Both the position numbers and the translations under genes were made by a program. Of a DNA stretch of 64,000 nt, positions 28,404 to 38,249 are shown in pieces; the first letter of the stretch is position 1, and the number at the start of each line of letters is the position of its first letter. The stretch is from Methylovirgula sp963708155 (GTDB taxonomy: Bacteria; Pseudomonadota; Alphaproteobacteria; Rhizobiales; Beijerinckiaceae). The notes under the pieces were generated by a model. It saw nothing but the letters and a program-made list of their open reading frames with translations. It was not told where the DNA came from and did no database searches. The DNA lies in contig OY970183.1 of the NCBI GenBank assembly GCA_963708155.1, positions 2,170,001 through 2,234,000 on the forward strand, given 5' to 3'.

Positions 28404-29833
28404 GCACTTTTGGATTCCTTTTTGCGCTTTCGCATTGTCTGCCGGAGGCCATTCTCGCCCTCGGTGTGCTGGCGTTAATCCTTGTCGGCGCGCTGCGCGA
28501 GCGGGCGGAATTGATCATCACCGAACTGGCCGTCGGCATTCTTGGCCTCGCGCTGCTGTCGCTCTTCAGCGGCAAGGCGAATGCCGTGCTTTTCGGCGGT
28601 GCCTTCATTGATGATGGATTCGGGCGCTTCGCCAAGGGACTCTGCTATTTTGCTTCGATCGTCACTTTGTTGATCGCGCATCATTTTCTGGTGCGGGAGA
28701 AGATCAACAAGTTTGAGTTTCCCGTGCTTGTGCTGCTGTCGACGCTCGGCATGTCGCTGTTGATCTCCGCCAATGGCCTCATCGCGCTTTATCTCGGCCT
28801 CGAACTGATGTCGCTCGCGCTTTACGTGGTTGCGGCCTTCCATCGCGACGATGCGAGGGCCTCCGAGGCGGGGCTCAAGTATTTCGTCCTCGGCGCATTG
28901 TCGTCGGGCATGCTGCTTTACGGCGCGTCGCTGCTTTACGGCTTCGCCGGTACAGTCTCCTTCGCGGGCATCGCCTCGGCGGTGAGCGGCACGCCTTCGC
29001 TCGGGGTAATCTTCGGCCTCGTCTTCCTGCTGGCCGGTCTCGCATTCAAGATTTCCGCGGTGCCCTTCCATATGTGGACGCCGGACGTCTATCAGGGCGC
29101 GCCGACGCCGGTGACCGCCTTTTTTGCCTCCGCGCCGAAGGTCGCGGCCTTCGCGATCACTATTCGCGTCATCATCAGCGCCTTTCCCGGCATCGAGAAA
29201 CAATCGCAGGAGATCATCATCTTCCTGTCGATCCTGTCGATGGCGCTGGGCTCTTTCGCGGCTATCGGCCAGCAGAACATCAAGCGGCTGATGGCCTATT
29301 CCTCGATCGGCCATGTCGGCTTCGCCCTGGTCGGCCTCGCGGCGCAGAGTGAGGCGGGTGTCGCCAGCGTCCTATTTTATCTCAGCGTCTATGTCGTGAT
29401 GGTTCTTGGAACATTTGCGGCAATCCTCACGATGCAGGTCAATGGCAAGCCGCTGGAGGATATCAACGATCTCGCGGGTCTTTGGCATAACGACGGGCCG
29501 GCGTCCTTTATGATCACCGCGCTTATGTTTTCGCTCGCCGGAATTCCGCCATTCGCTGGCTTCTTCGCCAAATTCTATGTTTTCGACGCGGCCGTACAGG
29601 CGCATCTTTACGGGCTTGCGGTCATCGGTTTCCTGACGAGCGCGGTGGCCGCCTATTACTATCTGCGCGTCGTCAAGGTTATCTATTTCGACGAACCCGC
29701 TCCAGCCTTCGACAAAGCGCCCGCGAGCCTGCGTCTCGTCCTCGCCGCGACGGGACTTTTCGTCCTGCTGCTCTTCGCCTATCCGGCGCCCTTCGTCGCC
29801 GCGACCGCGGCCGCGGCCAAGACGCTGTTCTGA
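28400..29833 (+). CDS. nuoN: NADH-quinone oxidoreductase subunit N
   Basis: Antiporter-like proton-pumping subunit ND2 homologue (477 residues). Characteristic segments are GLIALYLGLELMSLALYV, FHMWTPDVYQGAPTPVTAFFASAPKVAAFA and LMAYSSIGHVGFALVG. It closes the nuo operon; birA follows after 3 bases. Confidence 0.98.
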   Translation: MSTFGFLFALSHCLPEAILALGVLALILVGALRERAELIITELAVGILGLALLSLFSGKANAVLFGGAFIDDGFGRFAKGLCYFASIVTLLIAHHFLVREKINKFEFPVLVLLSTLGMSLLISANGLIALYLGLELMSLALYVVAAFHRDDARASEAGLKYFVLGALSSGMLLYGASLLYGFAGTVSFAGIASAVSGTPSLGVIFGLVFLLAGLAFKISAVPFHMWTPDVYQGAPTPVTAFFASAPKVAAFAITIRVIISAFPGIEKQSQEIIIFLSILSMALGSFAAIGQQNIKRLMAYSSIGHVGFALVGLAAQSEAGVASVLFYLSVYVVMVLGTFAAILTMQVNGKPLEDINDLAGLWHNDGPASFMITALMFSLAGIPPFAGFFAKFYVFDAAVQAHLYGLAVIGFLTSAVAAYYYLRVVKVIYFDEPAPAFDKAPASLRLVLAATGLFVLLLFAYPAPFVAATAAAAKTLF

Positions 29834-29836
29834 TCT

Positions 29837-30616
29837 TTGAAGATAGAAAGCCAGGCTCAGGGTTTCGCTCTCGCCGAAGCGGCACGCGCCGCTGGCTTTC
29901 AGGTGCGCACCTTCGAAGCCATCGGCTCGACCAATGACGCGGCGCTGGATCTCGTGGCGGCCGGCGCCTCAGCCAACCGGACCTGGATCGTCGCGCGCGC
30001 GCAGACGAAAGGGCGTGGCCGGCACGGGCGCCAGTGGCAATCGCCCCCGGGCAATCTCTACACCAGCCTTCTGCTGATCGATGAAGTGGCGCCGCGCGCC
30101 GCACCGCAGCTTGGCTTCGTCGCCGGGGTAGCTCTGGCGCGTGCCTTGCGGCGGCTCAGCCAGGACGAGTCCCGGATCAGCCTCAAATGGCCGAATGACA
30201 TCTTGCTGGATGACGCCAAACTGGCCGGGATTCTCGCCGAGGGGCGGGTCCTTGGGCAGGGCTATGCGGCCGTTATCGGTCTCGGCGTCAATTGCCAATC
30301 CTGTCCGCCGGATTTGCCTTACAGGGCGGCGGCCTTTATCGACACTGGCGCCGCGCGGCACAAGGCCGAGGATGTTTTTCTTCTGCTCTCGGAAGAAATG
30401 ACGAATTGGCTTGGCTTCTTCCAGCAGGGCTTTGACGTTATCCGAGCGGAATGGTTAAGGCTTGCCGCGGGAATTGGCGGCGAGATCAGAGTGACGACGA
30501 CGACGCGGCAATTCGAAGGAACGTTTGAATCGATCGATGCCGAGGGGCGCCTGATGTTGCGGGATGCGCAGGGCGTTCACGTGATCGAGGCCGGGGACGT
30601 GATTCTCGGCCATTGA
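29837..30616 (+). CDS. birA: Biotin--[acetyl-CoA-carboxylase] ligase
   Basis: Attaches biotin to the carrier domain of acetyl-CoA carboxylase and related enzymes. Visible motifs: TFEAIGSTNDAAL, the biotinyl-AMP loop GRGRHGRQW, LKWPNDILLDDAKLAGILAE and VIGLGVNC. At 259 residues it lacks the N-terminal DNA-binding domain of E. coli BirA, so it is a ligase only. The apparent start is TTG at 29837, without a clear ribosome binding site, three bases after nuoN. The nuoN-birA-rnj order is common in alphaproteobacteria. Confidence 0.93.
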   Translation: MKIESQAQGFALAEAARAAGFQVRTFEAIGSTNDAALDLVAAGASANRTWIVARAQTKGRGRHGRQWQSPPGNLYTSLLLIDEVAPRAAPQLGFVAGVALARALRRLSQDESRISLKWPNDILLDDAKLAGILAEGRVLGQGYAAVIGLGVNCQSCPPDLPYRAAAFIDTGAARHKAEDVFLLLSEEMTNWLGFFQQGFDVIRAEWLRLAAGIGGEIRVTTTTRQFEGTFESIDAEGRLMLRDAQGVHVIEAGDVILGH

Positions 30617-30630
30617 GCAAGGTGGAGTGG

Positions 30631-32301
30631 ATGGACGGTGCTGATAGTGAACTGGTCTTCGTAGCGCTCGGAGGGCTCGGCGAAATCGGGATGAATGTCG
30701 CGCTCTATGGCATCGGCCCGCGGCGCAAGCGCAAATGGCTGATGGTCGATTGCGGCCTCGCCTTTGCCGACCCCGAAAAAGCTGGCATCGAGATCATCCT
30801 GCCGGACCTTGCCTTCGTCGAAAAGATCAAACGTGATCTTGTCGGCCTCGTCATCACCCATGCGCATGAAGACCACATTGGCGCCGTCGCGGATCTGTGG
30901 CCGCGCTTTCGCTGTCCGCTCTTCGCAACGCCTTTCGCCGCGGCGCTTCTGGCGGCGCGGCTCGAAGGTCTCGCCAATGCGCCGGAAATCAATATCTCAA
31001 CGGTAAAGCAGGGCGGCCGGCTGAAACTCGATCCTTTCGATGTCGAATTCATCTCCATGGCGCATTCGATCCCGGAGAGTTGCGCGCTTGCCATCCGTAC
31101 GCCGCACGGCACGGTACTGCACACCGGCGATTGGAAGATCGATCCGGAGCCGGGGCTTGGCCTGCCGACGGATTCAGGGCGTCTGACCGAGATCGGCGAC
31201 GAGGGCGTGCTCGCGCTCGTTTGCGATTCCACCAATATCCTGCGTGAGGGCGTAAGCCCGTCAGAGGCCGAGGTCGCCCTGGCGTTGCGTGACGTCATCG
31301 GCGGCGCGCGGGGCCGCGTCGTGGTCACGACATTCGCCTCCAACGTCGCACGCATTCGCGCTGTCGCGCTGGCGGCCAAGGCCGCCGGTCGCAAGGTCGT
31401 GCTTCTCGGCCGCGCAATGGAGCGCGTCGTCAATGTCGCGCGCGAAAGCGGCTTTCTCGAAGGCGTCGATCCGTTTCTCTCCGGCGAATCCTATTCCTCG
31501 CTCGGGCGCGACGAGATGGTTCTGCTCGCGACTGGGAGCCAGGGCGAAAGCCGCGCGGCGATGGCGCGGATTGCCCTCGACGATCATCCGATCGCCAAGC
31601 TTTCGCCGGGCGACACAGTGATCTTCTCTTCGCGCACGATTCCGGGAAACGAGCGCGAGGTCGGCCGCATCATCAACAATCTCGTCAAGCAGGGCATCGA
31701 GGTCATCACCGATCGTGATGGCCTGGTTCACGCCTCGGGCCATCCGCGCCGCGGCGAGGTCGCGCAGCTCTACGGATGGCTACGCCCGAAGATCGTCGTT
31801 CCCGCGCATGGCGAGGAGCTTCATCTCGCGGAACATGCGCTCTTTGCCGCCGAGCGCGGCATCGAGACGGTGGTCAAGGCGCGCAACGGCGATGTCGTCT
31901 TGCTCGCGCCGGGCGATCCGGCGATCATCGATGAAGTGCCGCACGGACAGCTCGCGCGCGACGGCAGCATTCTTCTGCCGCTGGAGAGCGAGCCCGTCAG
32001 AGCACGCCAAAGGCTCGCCTTCGCCGGCGTCGTGACCATCGCCATTGCTATTGATCGGAAGGGCGAAATGGCCGGTGTGCCGGACGTTGCGCTGACGGGC
32101 CTGCCGGAGAAGACGGAAGCCGGTATCAACCTCGATGAGATTGTCGATGCCGCGGTCTTTCAGACGTTCGATTCCTTGCCGCGCCCCAAGCGCCGTGATG
32201 CCGACGTCGTCTCCGGCGCCGTCGAAAAGGCCGTCCGCGCGGCTGTCGGCGTCGTTTGGGGCAAGAAACCGACGGTGAATGTGCTGGTGATCGAAATTTA
32301 G
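30631..32301 (+). CDS. rnj: Ribonuclease J
   Basis: A metallo-beta-lactamase-fold exo/endoribonuclease used in rRNA and mRNA maturation and decay. About 556 residues. The zinc motif VITHAHEDHIGA and the beta-CASP region (CDSTNILREG, then GRAMERVVNVARESGF, SGHPRRGE and VPAHGEELHLAEHA) are clear. I chose ATG at 30631 because AGGTGGAG precedes it; a TTG at 30613 overlapping the birA stop is an alternative. It is co-oriented with birA and nuo. Confidence 0.94.
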   Translation: MDGADSELVFVALGGLGEIGMNVALYGIGPRRKRKWLMVDCGLAFADPEKAGIEIILPDLAFVEKIKRDLVGLVITHAHEDHIGAVADLWPRFRCPLFATPFAAALLAARLEGLANAPEINISTVKQGGRLKLDPFDVEFISMAHSIPESCALAIRTPHGTVLHTGDWKIDPEPGLGLPTDSGRLTEIGDEGVLALVCDSTNILREGVSPSEAEVALALRDVIGGARGRVVVTTFASNVARIRAVALAAKAAGRKVVLLGRAMERVVNVARESGFLEGVDPFLSGESYSSLGRDEMVLLATGSQGESRAAMARIALDDHPIAKLSPGDTVIFSSRTIPGNEREVGRIINNLVKQGIEVITDRDGLVHASGHPRRGEVAQLYGWLRPKIVVPAHGEELHLAEHALFAAERGIETVVKARNGDVVLLAPGDPAIIDEVPHGQLARDGSILLPLESEPVRARQRLAFAGVVTIAIAIDRKGEMAGVPDVALTGLPEKTEAGINLDEIVDAAVFQTFDSLPRPKRRDADVVSGAVEKAVRAAVGVVWGKKPTVNVLVIEI

Positions 32302-32389
32302 CGGCCGCATGGACAATTTCGGGTCAAAAATGTAAAATTATTTAGCTTTTAGATGCTGTTAAGTGGCGTCGCCGCGGCCCTGAGCACGA

Positions 32390-33760
32390 ATGATGAATTT
32401 TGTTGATCCCAGCAGGCGCGATAAGCAAGCAGCCCGGGCTGAATCCGCCGATCAGCACATCGAAAGGCTGACGCGGGTCAATCGCGCGCTGGTGCGCCGC
32501 GTCGAACGTGCCTTGGGCCAGCCGGAAAACGCCTCGTCGTTGTTCCAGGCGGCCATCGCGCTCGGCGCCGAGGCCAAGGCGCGCACCGAGGAGCTCAAGG
32601 ATACCCTCGCGCAACTGGAGCGTTCCAACCTCGATCTCAAGCGTGCGCGCGATGTCGCCGAACGCGCCGATCGTATCAAGACGGGTTTTTTTACTGCCGT
32701 CGGCCACGATGTGCTGCAGCCGCTGCAAGCCGCACGCCTGACGTTGTCGGCGCTGGCCGAGATGGAGGAAGGCCAGCCGGGCCAGCAGCTCGTCGGGCAG
32801 GTCGATCACGCGCTGTCGATTGTCGAGGATTTGCTGCGCACGATTCTCGATTTGTCGCGGCTCGAATCCGGCGCCTTGCGACCAAATATTCAGCCCGTCG
32901 ATCTCAACGAGATCTTCAATTCCGTTGTCGTCGGTTTGCTGCCACTGGCCGCCGCCAAGGGGATCTCGCTGCGCTATCGGCCGACCCGAACGTGGGTGAT
33001 GTCCGATCCGGTCATGCTGCGGCGGATCGTTCAGAATCTGGCGGCGAATGCGGTACGCTATACCCATGTGGGGCATGTGTTGATCTGCGCGCGGCCGCGC
33101 GGCGCGGATGCCTGCATCGCCGTCTACGATACGGGGCCGGGGATCGCCGCGCGCGAGCGGGAGGTAATCTTCCAGGAGTTCGAACGCGGCGAAGCCTCCG
33201 AGCGCGACGGAAGTCTCGGATTCGGACTTGGTCTTTCAATCGTGCGGCGCATGAGTGCTGCGCTTGGCCACGAGCTTTTCCTGCGTTCGGTCGAGGGCCG
33301 CGGTTCGTGCTTCGGCTTGCGCGCGAAGCGAGCCGCCACGCTGGCGCGCCAGCTGGGCCGGACGAGCCAATCGCCGGTGCAGCAGGTGAAATTGTCCGCG
33401 CGCGTCGTCGTCGTCGAAAACGATCCCGCGGTCGCCGCTGGCATGGTGACGCTGCTGAAGCAATGGGGATGCGAGACGCGCGCGGTTCGCAATTTCAGCG
33501 AGGCCAGCGATCTCGCGGGCGGCCCGGCGCCGGATATCGTTCTCGCCGATTATCATCTCGATGATCGCGAGACGGGCCTCAAATCCGTGCGCTTGCTGCG
33601 TAAAGTGTTTGGCACCCGGCTTCCCGCCATCGTCGTGACGGCCGATCGCACGCCGGACGTCGCCAAGGCCGTGCTGAATGCCGGCTGCGAGATCATGCTG
33701 AAGCCGGTGAAGCCGGCCGAGATGCGCTCGTTGATCGCCCACCTTTTACGGAAGAGCTGA
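32390..33760 (+). CDS. Hybrid sensor histidine kinase/response regulator without obvious input domain
   Basis: A 456-residue cytoplasmic protein. Residues about 1-100 form a charged helical or coiled-coil segment with no PAS, GAF or membrane segment. The HisKA H-box is FFTAVGHDVLQPLQAARL (about 105). The ATPase N-box is QNLAANAVRYT, with DTGPGI and GFGLGLSIVRR following. A C-terminal receiver domain begins near 335 with VVVENDP, phospho-acceptor Asp in VLADYH and lysine in MLKPVKPAE. The signal is unknown. The LuxR-type regulator downstream may be its partner. Confidence 0.9.
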   Translation: MMNFVDPSRRDKQAARAESADQHIERLTRVNRALVRRVERALGQPENASSLFQAAIALGAEAKARTEELKDTLAQLERSNLDLKRARDVAERADRIKTGFFTAVGHDVLQPLQAARLTLSALAEMEEGQPGQQLVGQVDHALSIVEDLLRTILDLSRLESGALRPNIQPVDLNEIFNSVVVGLLPLAAAKGISLRYRPTRTWVMSDPVMLRRIVQNLAANAVRYTHVGHVLICARPRGADACIAVYDTGPGIAAREREVIFQEFERGEASERDGSLGFGLGLSIVRRMSAALGHELFLRSVEGRGSCFGLRAKRAATLARQLGRTSQSPVQQVKLSARVVVVENDPAVAAGMVTLLKQWGCETRAVRNFSEASDLAGGPAPDIVLADYHLDDRETGLKSVRLLRKVFGTRLPAIVVTADRTPDVAKAVLNAGCEIMLKPVKPAEMRSLIAHLLRKS

Positions 33761-33954
33761 AGCAGTCCCACGGCGTCGTTTTCTCTGCGCAGCATACGCC
33801 GAAAGTCCAATGGCGCGTGGCGCCCCGGCTTTTATGATGTTGATGCCCCCGCCGGTGTGAGGGTTGGGCGCCGCGGCGCTTGCGTCAACTGGGACTTTTC
33901 TAAATGCTCGTACCGGATGTTATATCTGCGGAAACCAAGCGATTGGGGCAGACG

Positions 33955-34650
33955 ATGTTGGAGCGATTTTTAATCGTCGACGATCACCCGCTGTTTCGCG
34001 AGGCGCTGCAGAACGCCATCCATCTCGCGTTTCCTGTCGCCGAGATTCTGGAGGCGAGTTCGATCGAGGCGGCAAAAAAAATCCTCGAAACCGAGGAGAA
34101 TATCGATCTGCTGCTACTCGATCTGTCGATGCCTGGCACGCGCGGCTTCGAGGGACTTCTGGCCTTGCGACGGCAGCGTCCACGCTTGCCGGTCGTTGTA
34201 GTTTCCGGGCTTGAGGACAGCCGTATCGTCGGCGAGGCACTGGCCTGCGGCGTCGCGGGCTTCATTCCGAAATCAGTGCGCAAGCCGGAGCTCGCCGCAG
34301 CCATCCGCAATGTCATGAACGGCATGGTTTATGTGCCGGAATGGTATGCGCCGGACGCGCCCTCGCCGGCCAGCGAGGGGCCGAGCGTCGCCGCGCGCCT
34401 CAAAACGCTGACGCCGCAGCAATTGCGCGTGCTTGAGATGCTTCGCCAAGGCAAGCTCAACAAGCAGATCGCGCATGAACTGAGCGTTGGCGAAACCACG
34501 GTGAAGGCGCACATCACCGAGATCTTCCGCAAGCTCAACGTCCACAGCCGGACGATGGCGGCGATGCAATTATCGAAGGTCGATTTCGCCGCCGTCCTGG
34601 CCGATGCGGGAATCGCCGATAAGCGCCCGCGCTCGGCGTCGGACGCTTAG
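33955..34650 (+). CDS. LuxR/NarL-type response regulator
   Basis: A 231-residue regulator. The receiver domain has IVDDHP, phospho-acceptor in LLLLDLSMPGTRG, VVVSGLED and the lysine in FIPKSVRK. The HTH domain is LTPQQLRVLEMLRQGKLNKQIA and ETTVKAHITEIFRKLNVHSR. I chose the ATG directly before LERFLIVDDH. An in-frame ATG at 33904 would add 17 residues not seen in typical members. Gene order suggests it works with the hybrid kinase upstream. Confidence 0.9.
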   Translation: MLERFLIVDDHPLFREALQNAIHLAFPVAEILEASSIEAAKKILETEENIDLLLLDLSMPGTRGFEGLLALRRQRPRLPVVVVSGLEDSRIVGEALACGVAGFIPKSVRKPELAAAIRNVMNGMVYVPEWYAPDAPSPASEGPSVAARLKTLTPQQLRVLEMLRQGKLNKQIAHELSVGETTVKAHITEIFRKLNVHSRTMAAMQLSKVDFAAVLADAGIADKRPRSASDA

Positions 34651-34670
34651 GCGATTGCGCCCGGTTACGG

Positions 34671-34931
34671 TTAGCGACGAACCAATTGCGCCTGAAGACC
34701 GGGCCGGTAATCGCGATAGCAGGCAGCCCAAATCTGGCGTCGCTCCGTCACGGAGATATTGAGCCGTTTCGCCCAATAGTCCTGCTCCGCATGGCTCAGG
34801 CCGCGAACGTCATCGCAAGTAAAAGCCATCGCAGATGGCGACAGAATGGTAATCGAGACGAGAGCTACAGCGAAGCCGCCGCAGATATTCGCAATATTCA
34901 ATTTCAATTTGCGGGTCGTCGAAAGCATCAT
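34671..34931 (-). CDS. Small exported protein of unknown function
   Basis: An 86-residue protein with a signal segment (about residues 12-36, ending SAMA) and a short mature part beginning FTCDDVRGLSHAEQDYWAKRLNI, with cysteines near 39 and 71. An AGAGGAGAA ribosome binding site precedes the double ATG. Similar short secreted proteins are frequent in Hyphomicrobiales; no function is known to me. It faces the response regulator tail to tail. Confidence 0.68.
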   Translation of the reverse strand: MMLSTTRKLKLNIANICGGFAVALVSITILSPSAMAFTCDDVRGLSHAEQDYWAKRLNISVTERRQIWAACYRDYRPGLQAQLVRR

Positions 34932-35282
34932 TTCTCCTCTATAGCCGCGGGCTGGCAAGAGCACGGCTCTCGAAAATCTTCACGAAGCTTTGAATGGCGC
35001 GCATATTCGCGACAAAAAAGGCTCAATTTTGTCAAGACGAGCCGAATCAACTTCGACAGTTCGGTTATCTCATGCCGATTCACGTTGATTCACAACGCGA
35101 AATGATATTCACGATGGATTTCTGTGAAATTTATCGACACTTTTCGATCGTGAGGAGTTTATGTCGGGGCGCGGCCGGGCAGGGCGACGGCTCCGGCGGG
35201 CCAATACAAACCGGGCGGCGGGAATGACGGCCGTCGAGCCCTGAAGGGAGCGGGCGCACGGAGGCGCGCGCCCGCATTTCTT
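34932..35282. other. Intergenic region, no supported gene
   Basis: About 350 bases with noticeably lower GC in the middle. A 27-codon frame at 35161-35244 has a good GAGGAG site but no recognisable product. A GC-rich inverted repeat (35250-35257 with 35268-35275) lies just after the sulfatase stop and could be a weak terminator for it, without a T-run. Confidence 0.4.
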
Positions 35283-37055
35283 CTACTGCCCCTCGCGGTT
35301 CTTCACCGCTTCGTCGATCTTGGCCTTGATGGCCTGGAGATTGAAGGACGCGGGGGCTTGCATGGGCGGAAAGTCGATGGCCGTTTGGACTAAGGCGCCG
35401 ACCTTCTGCTGCACAAGCACGAAGCGCCAGAATTCACGGGCCAGGAAGTCGTTCATATAGCCGCCGCCCAAATCGTTGAGCGTTTCGCCCCGTACGGACG
35501 GCGTTCGTTCGAACGGATCCTGCCGAAGATTGACGATGGTGGGCATATCCGTCGTCACCTTCTCGCCTGGCCACCCATAAGGTTGCTGGATAAACTGGAA
35601 CTTGAAATCGTCAATGCGAATGGCGCCCAGTTGCGCCTCACCGAAATAGAAGATTTCGTGCCGTGCCGAGGGCCCGCTGCCAGTCAGCAAATCGATCTGA
35701 TTGTAGCCATCCAGGTGGTTCTTGTAAGTGCGATCGCCTAGTTGGACGCCGGCGAGCAATTGCTCGGTGATATTCGGATTGCCGGCCGCGGCCGCGAAGG
35801 TCGGCAGCCAATCCAGACCTGAGAAAATGCCATTCTCGACCGAGCCGGGTTTAATTTTTCCCGGCCACCGGATGATAGCGGGTACGCGAAAGCCGCCTTC
35901 GAATACGGTACCCTTCGTCGCGCGGAATGGCGTCATGCCGCCGTCGGGCCAGGTGAAGACTTCCGCGCCGTTGTCGGTCGTAAAAACAATGATCGTGTTA
36001 TCGGCTTCGCCGATGTCATCCAGATGTTTCAACAGCGCGCCGACGGAATCGTCCAACTGCGCCATGCCGGCTTCTTCGACGTTGTAATTGCTATCGTAGT
36101 TCATCAACGCCTGATATTTTTCCGACAGATACGTGAAGACGTGCATGCGCGTCGTATTGTGCCAGATGAAGAACGGTTTGCCGTCCTGCTTGGCCTTGTC
36201 CATGAATCCGTTGGTATGCTCGACGAGCACGTCGTCGAAGGTTTCCATATCGTATTTGGCAGGGCGACCTTTTTGCCAGAACTGGTGATCGGCCGTCATA
36301 TTCGGGAAGGGCGGCAGCGGGCCTTCGTCGATTATTTTCTGCTTGCCGACGCGGCCCCAGCGCGGCTCCTCGGTTGGATCGTCGACATCGGTTGCATAGC
36401 AATGCACCAGATTGCGCGGCCCATATTTGTCGAGCCAATCCTGCGGATAGTCGAACCAGTAAGGATCCGACATCGCATCGAGGTGGTACAAATAGCCGAA
36501 AAATTCGTCGAAGCCGTGCAGCGTCGGCAGATACTTATTCTTGTCGCCGAGGTGGTTCTTGCCGAATTGCCCCGTCGCATAGCCGAGCGATTTGAGGACT
36601 GTCGCGATCGTGACGGCCTGATCCGGCAAGCCGACATCCGCGCCCGCTTGCCCGACAGTCGTCATGCCCGTCCGCAGCGGAATCTGGCCGGTGATGAAAT
36701 TGGCGCGGCCGGCGGTGCAGCTTGCCTCGGCATAATAGTCGGTGAAACGCATGCCTTCAGCGGCGAGCTTGTCGAGGTTGGGCGTCTTTCCGGACATGAT
36801 GCCTTGGTGATAGGCGCCAATATTGAACCAGCCGACGTCGTCGCCCATGATGACGAGAATGTTCGGCTGCTTGCCTGATGGCGTTGCCGGCGGCTGCTGC
36901 GCGTGGGCGACTTCAGACGGGACGCCTGATGCGAGCGCCGACGCGGCAGCAAGCGCGGTTCCCGATAGAAGAATCGCACGGCGGTTTATCCCGTCGCTCG
37001 TCTTCTGAATTTCGTCTTCTGGATCGTCACTGGGTGAATCGCCACTGGAACGCAT
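35283..37055 (-). CDS. Tat-exported arylsulfatase (formylglycine type)
   Basis: A 590-residue type I sulfatase, hydrolysing sulfate esters in the periplasm. The N terminus has a twin-arginine signal (NRRAILLSG, arginines near 25-26). The metal-binding start ILVIMGDDVGWFNIG and the active-site sequence SCTAGRANF (Cys near 113, the residue converted to formylglycine) are intact. Further metal and sulfate ligands appear in GKNHLG and FTTDNGAE. I chose the ATG at 37055 because AAAGGAG precedes it at good spacing; an ATG nine codons upstream has none. The maturation enzyme for Cys-type sulfatases is not in this window. Confidence 0.92.
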   Translation of the reverse strand: MRSSGDSPSDDPEDEIQKTSDGINRRAILLSGTALAAASALASGVPSEVAHAQQPPATPSGKQPNILVIMGDDVGWFNIGAYHQGIMSGKTPNLDKLAAEGMRFTDYYAEASCTAGRANFITGQIPLRTGMTTVGQAGADVGLPDQAVTIATVLKSLGYATGQFGKNHLGDKNKYLPTLHGFDEFFGYLYHLDAMSDPYWFDYPQDWLDKYGPRNLVHCYATDVDDPTEEPRWGRVGKQKIIDEGPLPPFPNMTADHQFWQKGRPAKYDMETFDDVLVEHTNGFMDKAKQDGKPFFIWHNTTRMHVFTYLSEKYQALMNYDSNYNVEEAGMAQLDDSVGALLKHLDDIGEADNTIIVFTTDNGAEVFTWPDGGMTPFRATKGTVFEGGFRVPAIIRWPGKIKPGSVENGIFSGLDWLPTFAAAAGNPNITEQLLAGVQLGDRTYKNHLDGYNQIDLLTGSGPSARHEIFYFGEAQLGAIRIDDFKFQFIQQPYGWPGEKVTTDMPTIVNLRQDPFERTPSVRGETLNDLGGGYMNDFLAREFWRFVLVQQKVGALVQTAIDFPPMQAPASFNLQAIKAKIDEAVKNREGQ

Positions 37056-37584
37056 AACGCTGCTCCTTTTCGAACGACGCATTGGAATTCGAGATGACCT
37101 ATCGAGGTATCGCAGCCTTCAGCGCGGTGCGGGCCGCGGCCGGCGTTATAGTTCCGAGGAAACTGCCATTAGGCTCCAGCAGATCGGCGATGCGGAATGT
37201 GCGGGGACGCACAGCCTGCCTTAAACACGAGGCTTGGCGGCAAGGCGGAGTCGCAAGCAACCGCCCGCAGCGCGGCACTCTTGCCGCACTGCAGTGCACA
37301 TCGCCGCGATGCGCCATCATCTTTGCCATTGATAGAATCGGCGGATACGCGACGGCCGGCTCTTGCTGAAGATCGGAACAGGAGCAGGAGCGCATAGCGC
37401 TTGCGCCTCAATCCGTCCCGGGGGCATTTGCACAGGTTTGTACGGCCTGACCTTCGCTTTATGACCTATTTGCTAGGCATTATGCTAACATTTTAATCGG
37501 AGCGTTCTGTGAGACAGAATTCATCCGAGTCAGACGCACGCTCCGTCAGAAAGACAATAGGCAATCCTCTGGGGAGAAACGTCG
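37056..37584. other. Intergenic region, no supported gene
   Basis: About 530 bases between the divergent sulfatase and DUF1097 genes. Open frames here have no ribosome binding sites and no recognisable products. The right part (37440-37560) is AT-richer and probably contains the promoter for the DUF1097 gene. Confidence 0.45.
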
Positions 37585-38091
37585 ATGTCGCAATTGCTGG
37601 CATTATCGATAAGTGTTGCTGTCTTAGGCGCAGTCTGGGCCTATCTCGCCTTAGGTCCGCTGGCGCCTTACGTTCTTGTTTGGGCAGGGTTCATCACCGC
37701 CGGCTGCTTTTTCGCCGCTGGCGGCGACAACAATGCGTTGGTCAAAACGCTTATCGGCATCATTTACGGCGCGATCGTCGGCTGGATCACGCTGGTGGTC
37801 ATCGCCAAAGTTCCGATGCCGGCCCTGGGCACCTTCTGGCCGGCGCTGGTCGTCGGCGTGTTCGTATTCTTCTTGGTAATTGTTGCTTCCATCGAGCAGC
37901 TTTCCGTAGTCCCGGCCAACATTTATGGCTTTGCCATGGTGGTCGCCTATACGCTGTCAGCCGGCAAGATGGCTGACATCGCGACTGCCAGCGCGACCAA
38001 CCCACTTGTGCTGGTCGTCCTCTCGGCGATAGCCGGCGTCATTTTGGGCTATCTCATGGGTCAGCTCGCCGGCGTCCTGAAGGCGAAATAA
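37585..38091 (+). CDS. DUF1097 family membrane protein
   Basis: A 168-residue inner-membrane protein with about five to six hydrophobic helices. The pattern WAGFITAGCFFAAGGD, then a second-half PANIYGFAMVVAYTLSAGK and a final helix LVVLSAIAGVILGYLMGQL, matches the DUF1097 family. ATG follows GGGGAGAAACG. Function is unknown; neighbours give no clear hint. Confidence 0.8.
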   Translation: MSQLLALSISVAVLGAVWAYLALGPLAPYVLVWAGFITAGCFFAAGGDNNALVKTLIGIIYGAIVGWITLVVIAKVPMPALGTFWPALVVGVFVFFLVIVASIEQLSVVPANIYGFAMVVAYTLSAGKMADIATASATNPLVLVVLSAIAGVILGYLMGQLAGVLKAK

Positions 38092-38249
38092 GCCACCCGT
38101 CGCGCCCGCGCCGCCGGTTGCGGTTGCGCGGGCGATCGTGAATGCGGGTCCGCTGCCTTTCATCTTAACGGCGGTGAGCGACCCGGCTCCGAATCGATGG
38201 GGCCTCGCATGGTCGCGCGATGAGGATCCGCCCGCGCTCGACGCGGAGA

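Noticed and set aside
35161..35244. Twenty-seven-codon frame with a good GAGGAG site
   Set aside because: Composition is Arg/Gly-rich as expected from random GC-rich DNA and it overlaps a GC-rich inverted repeat; kept only as a note.
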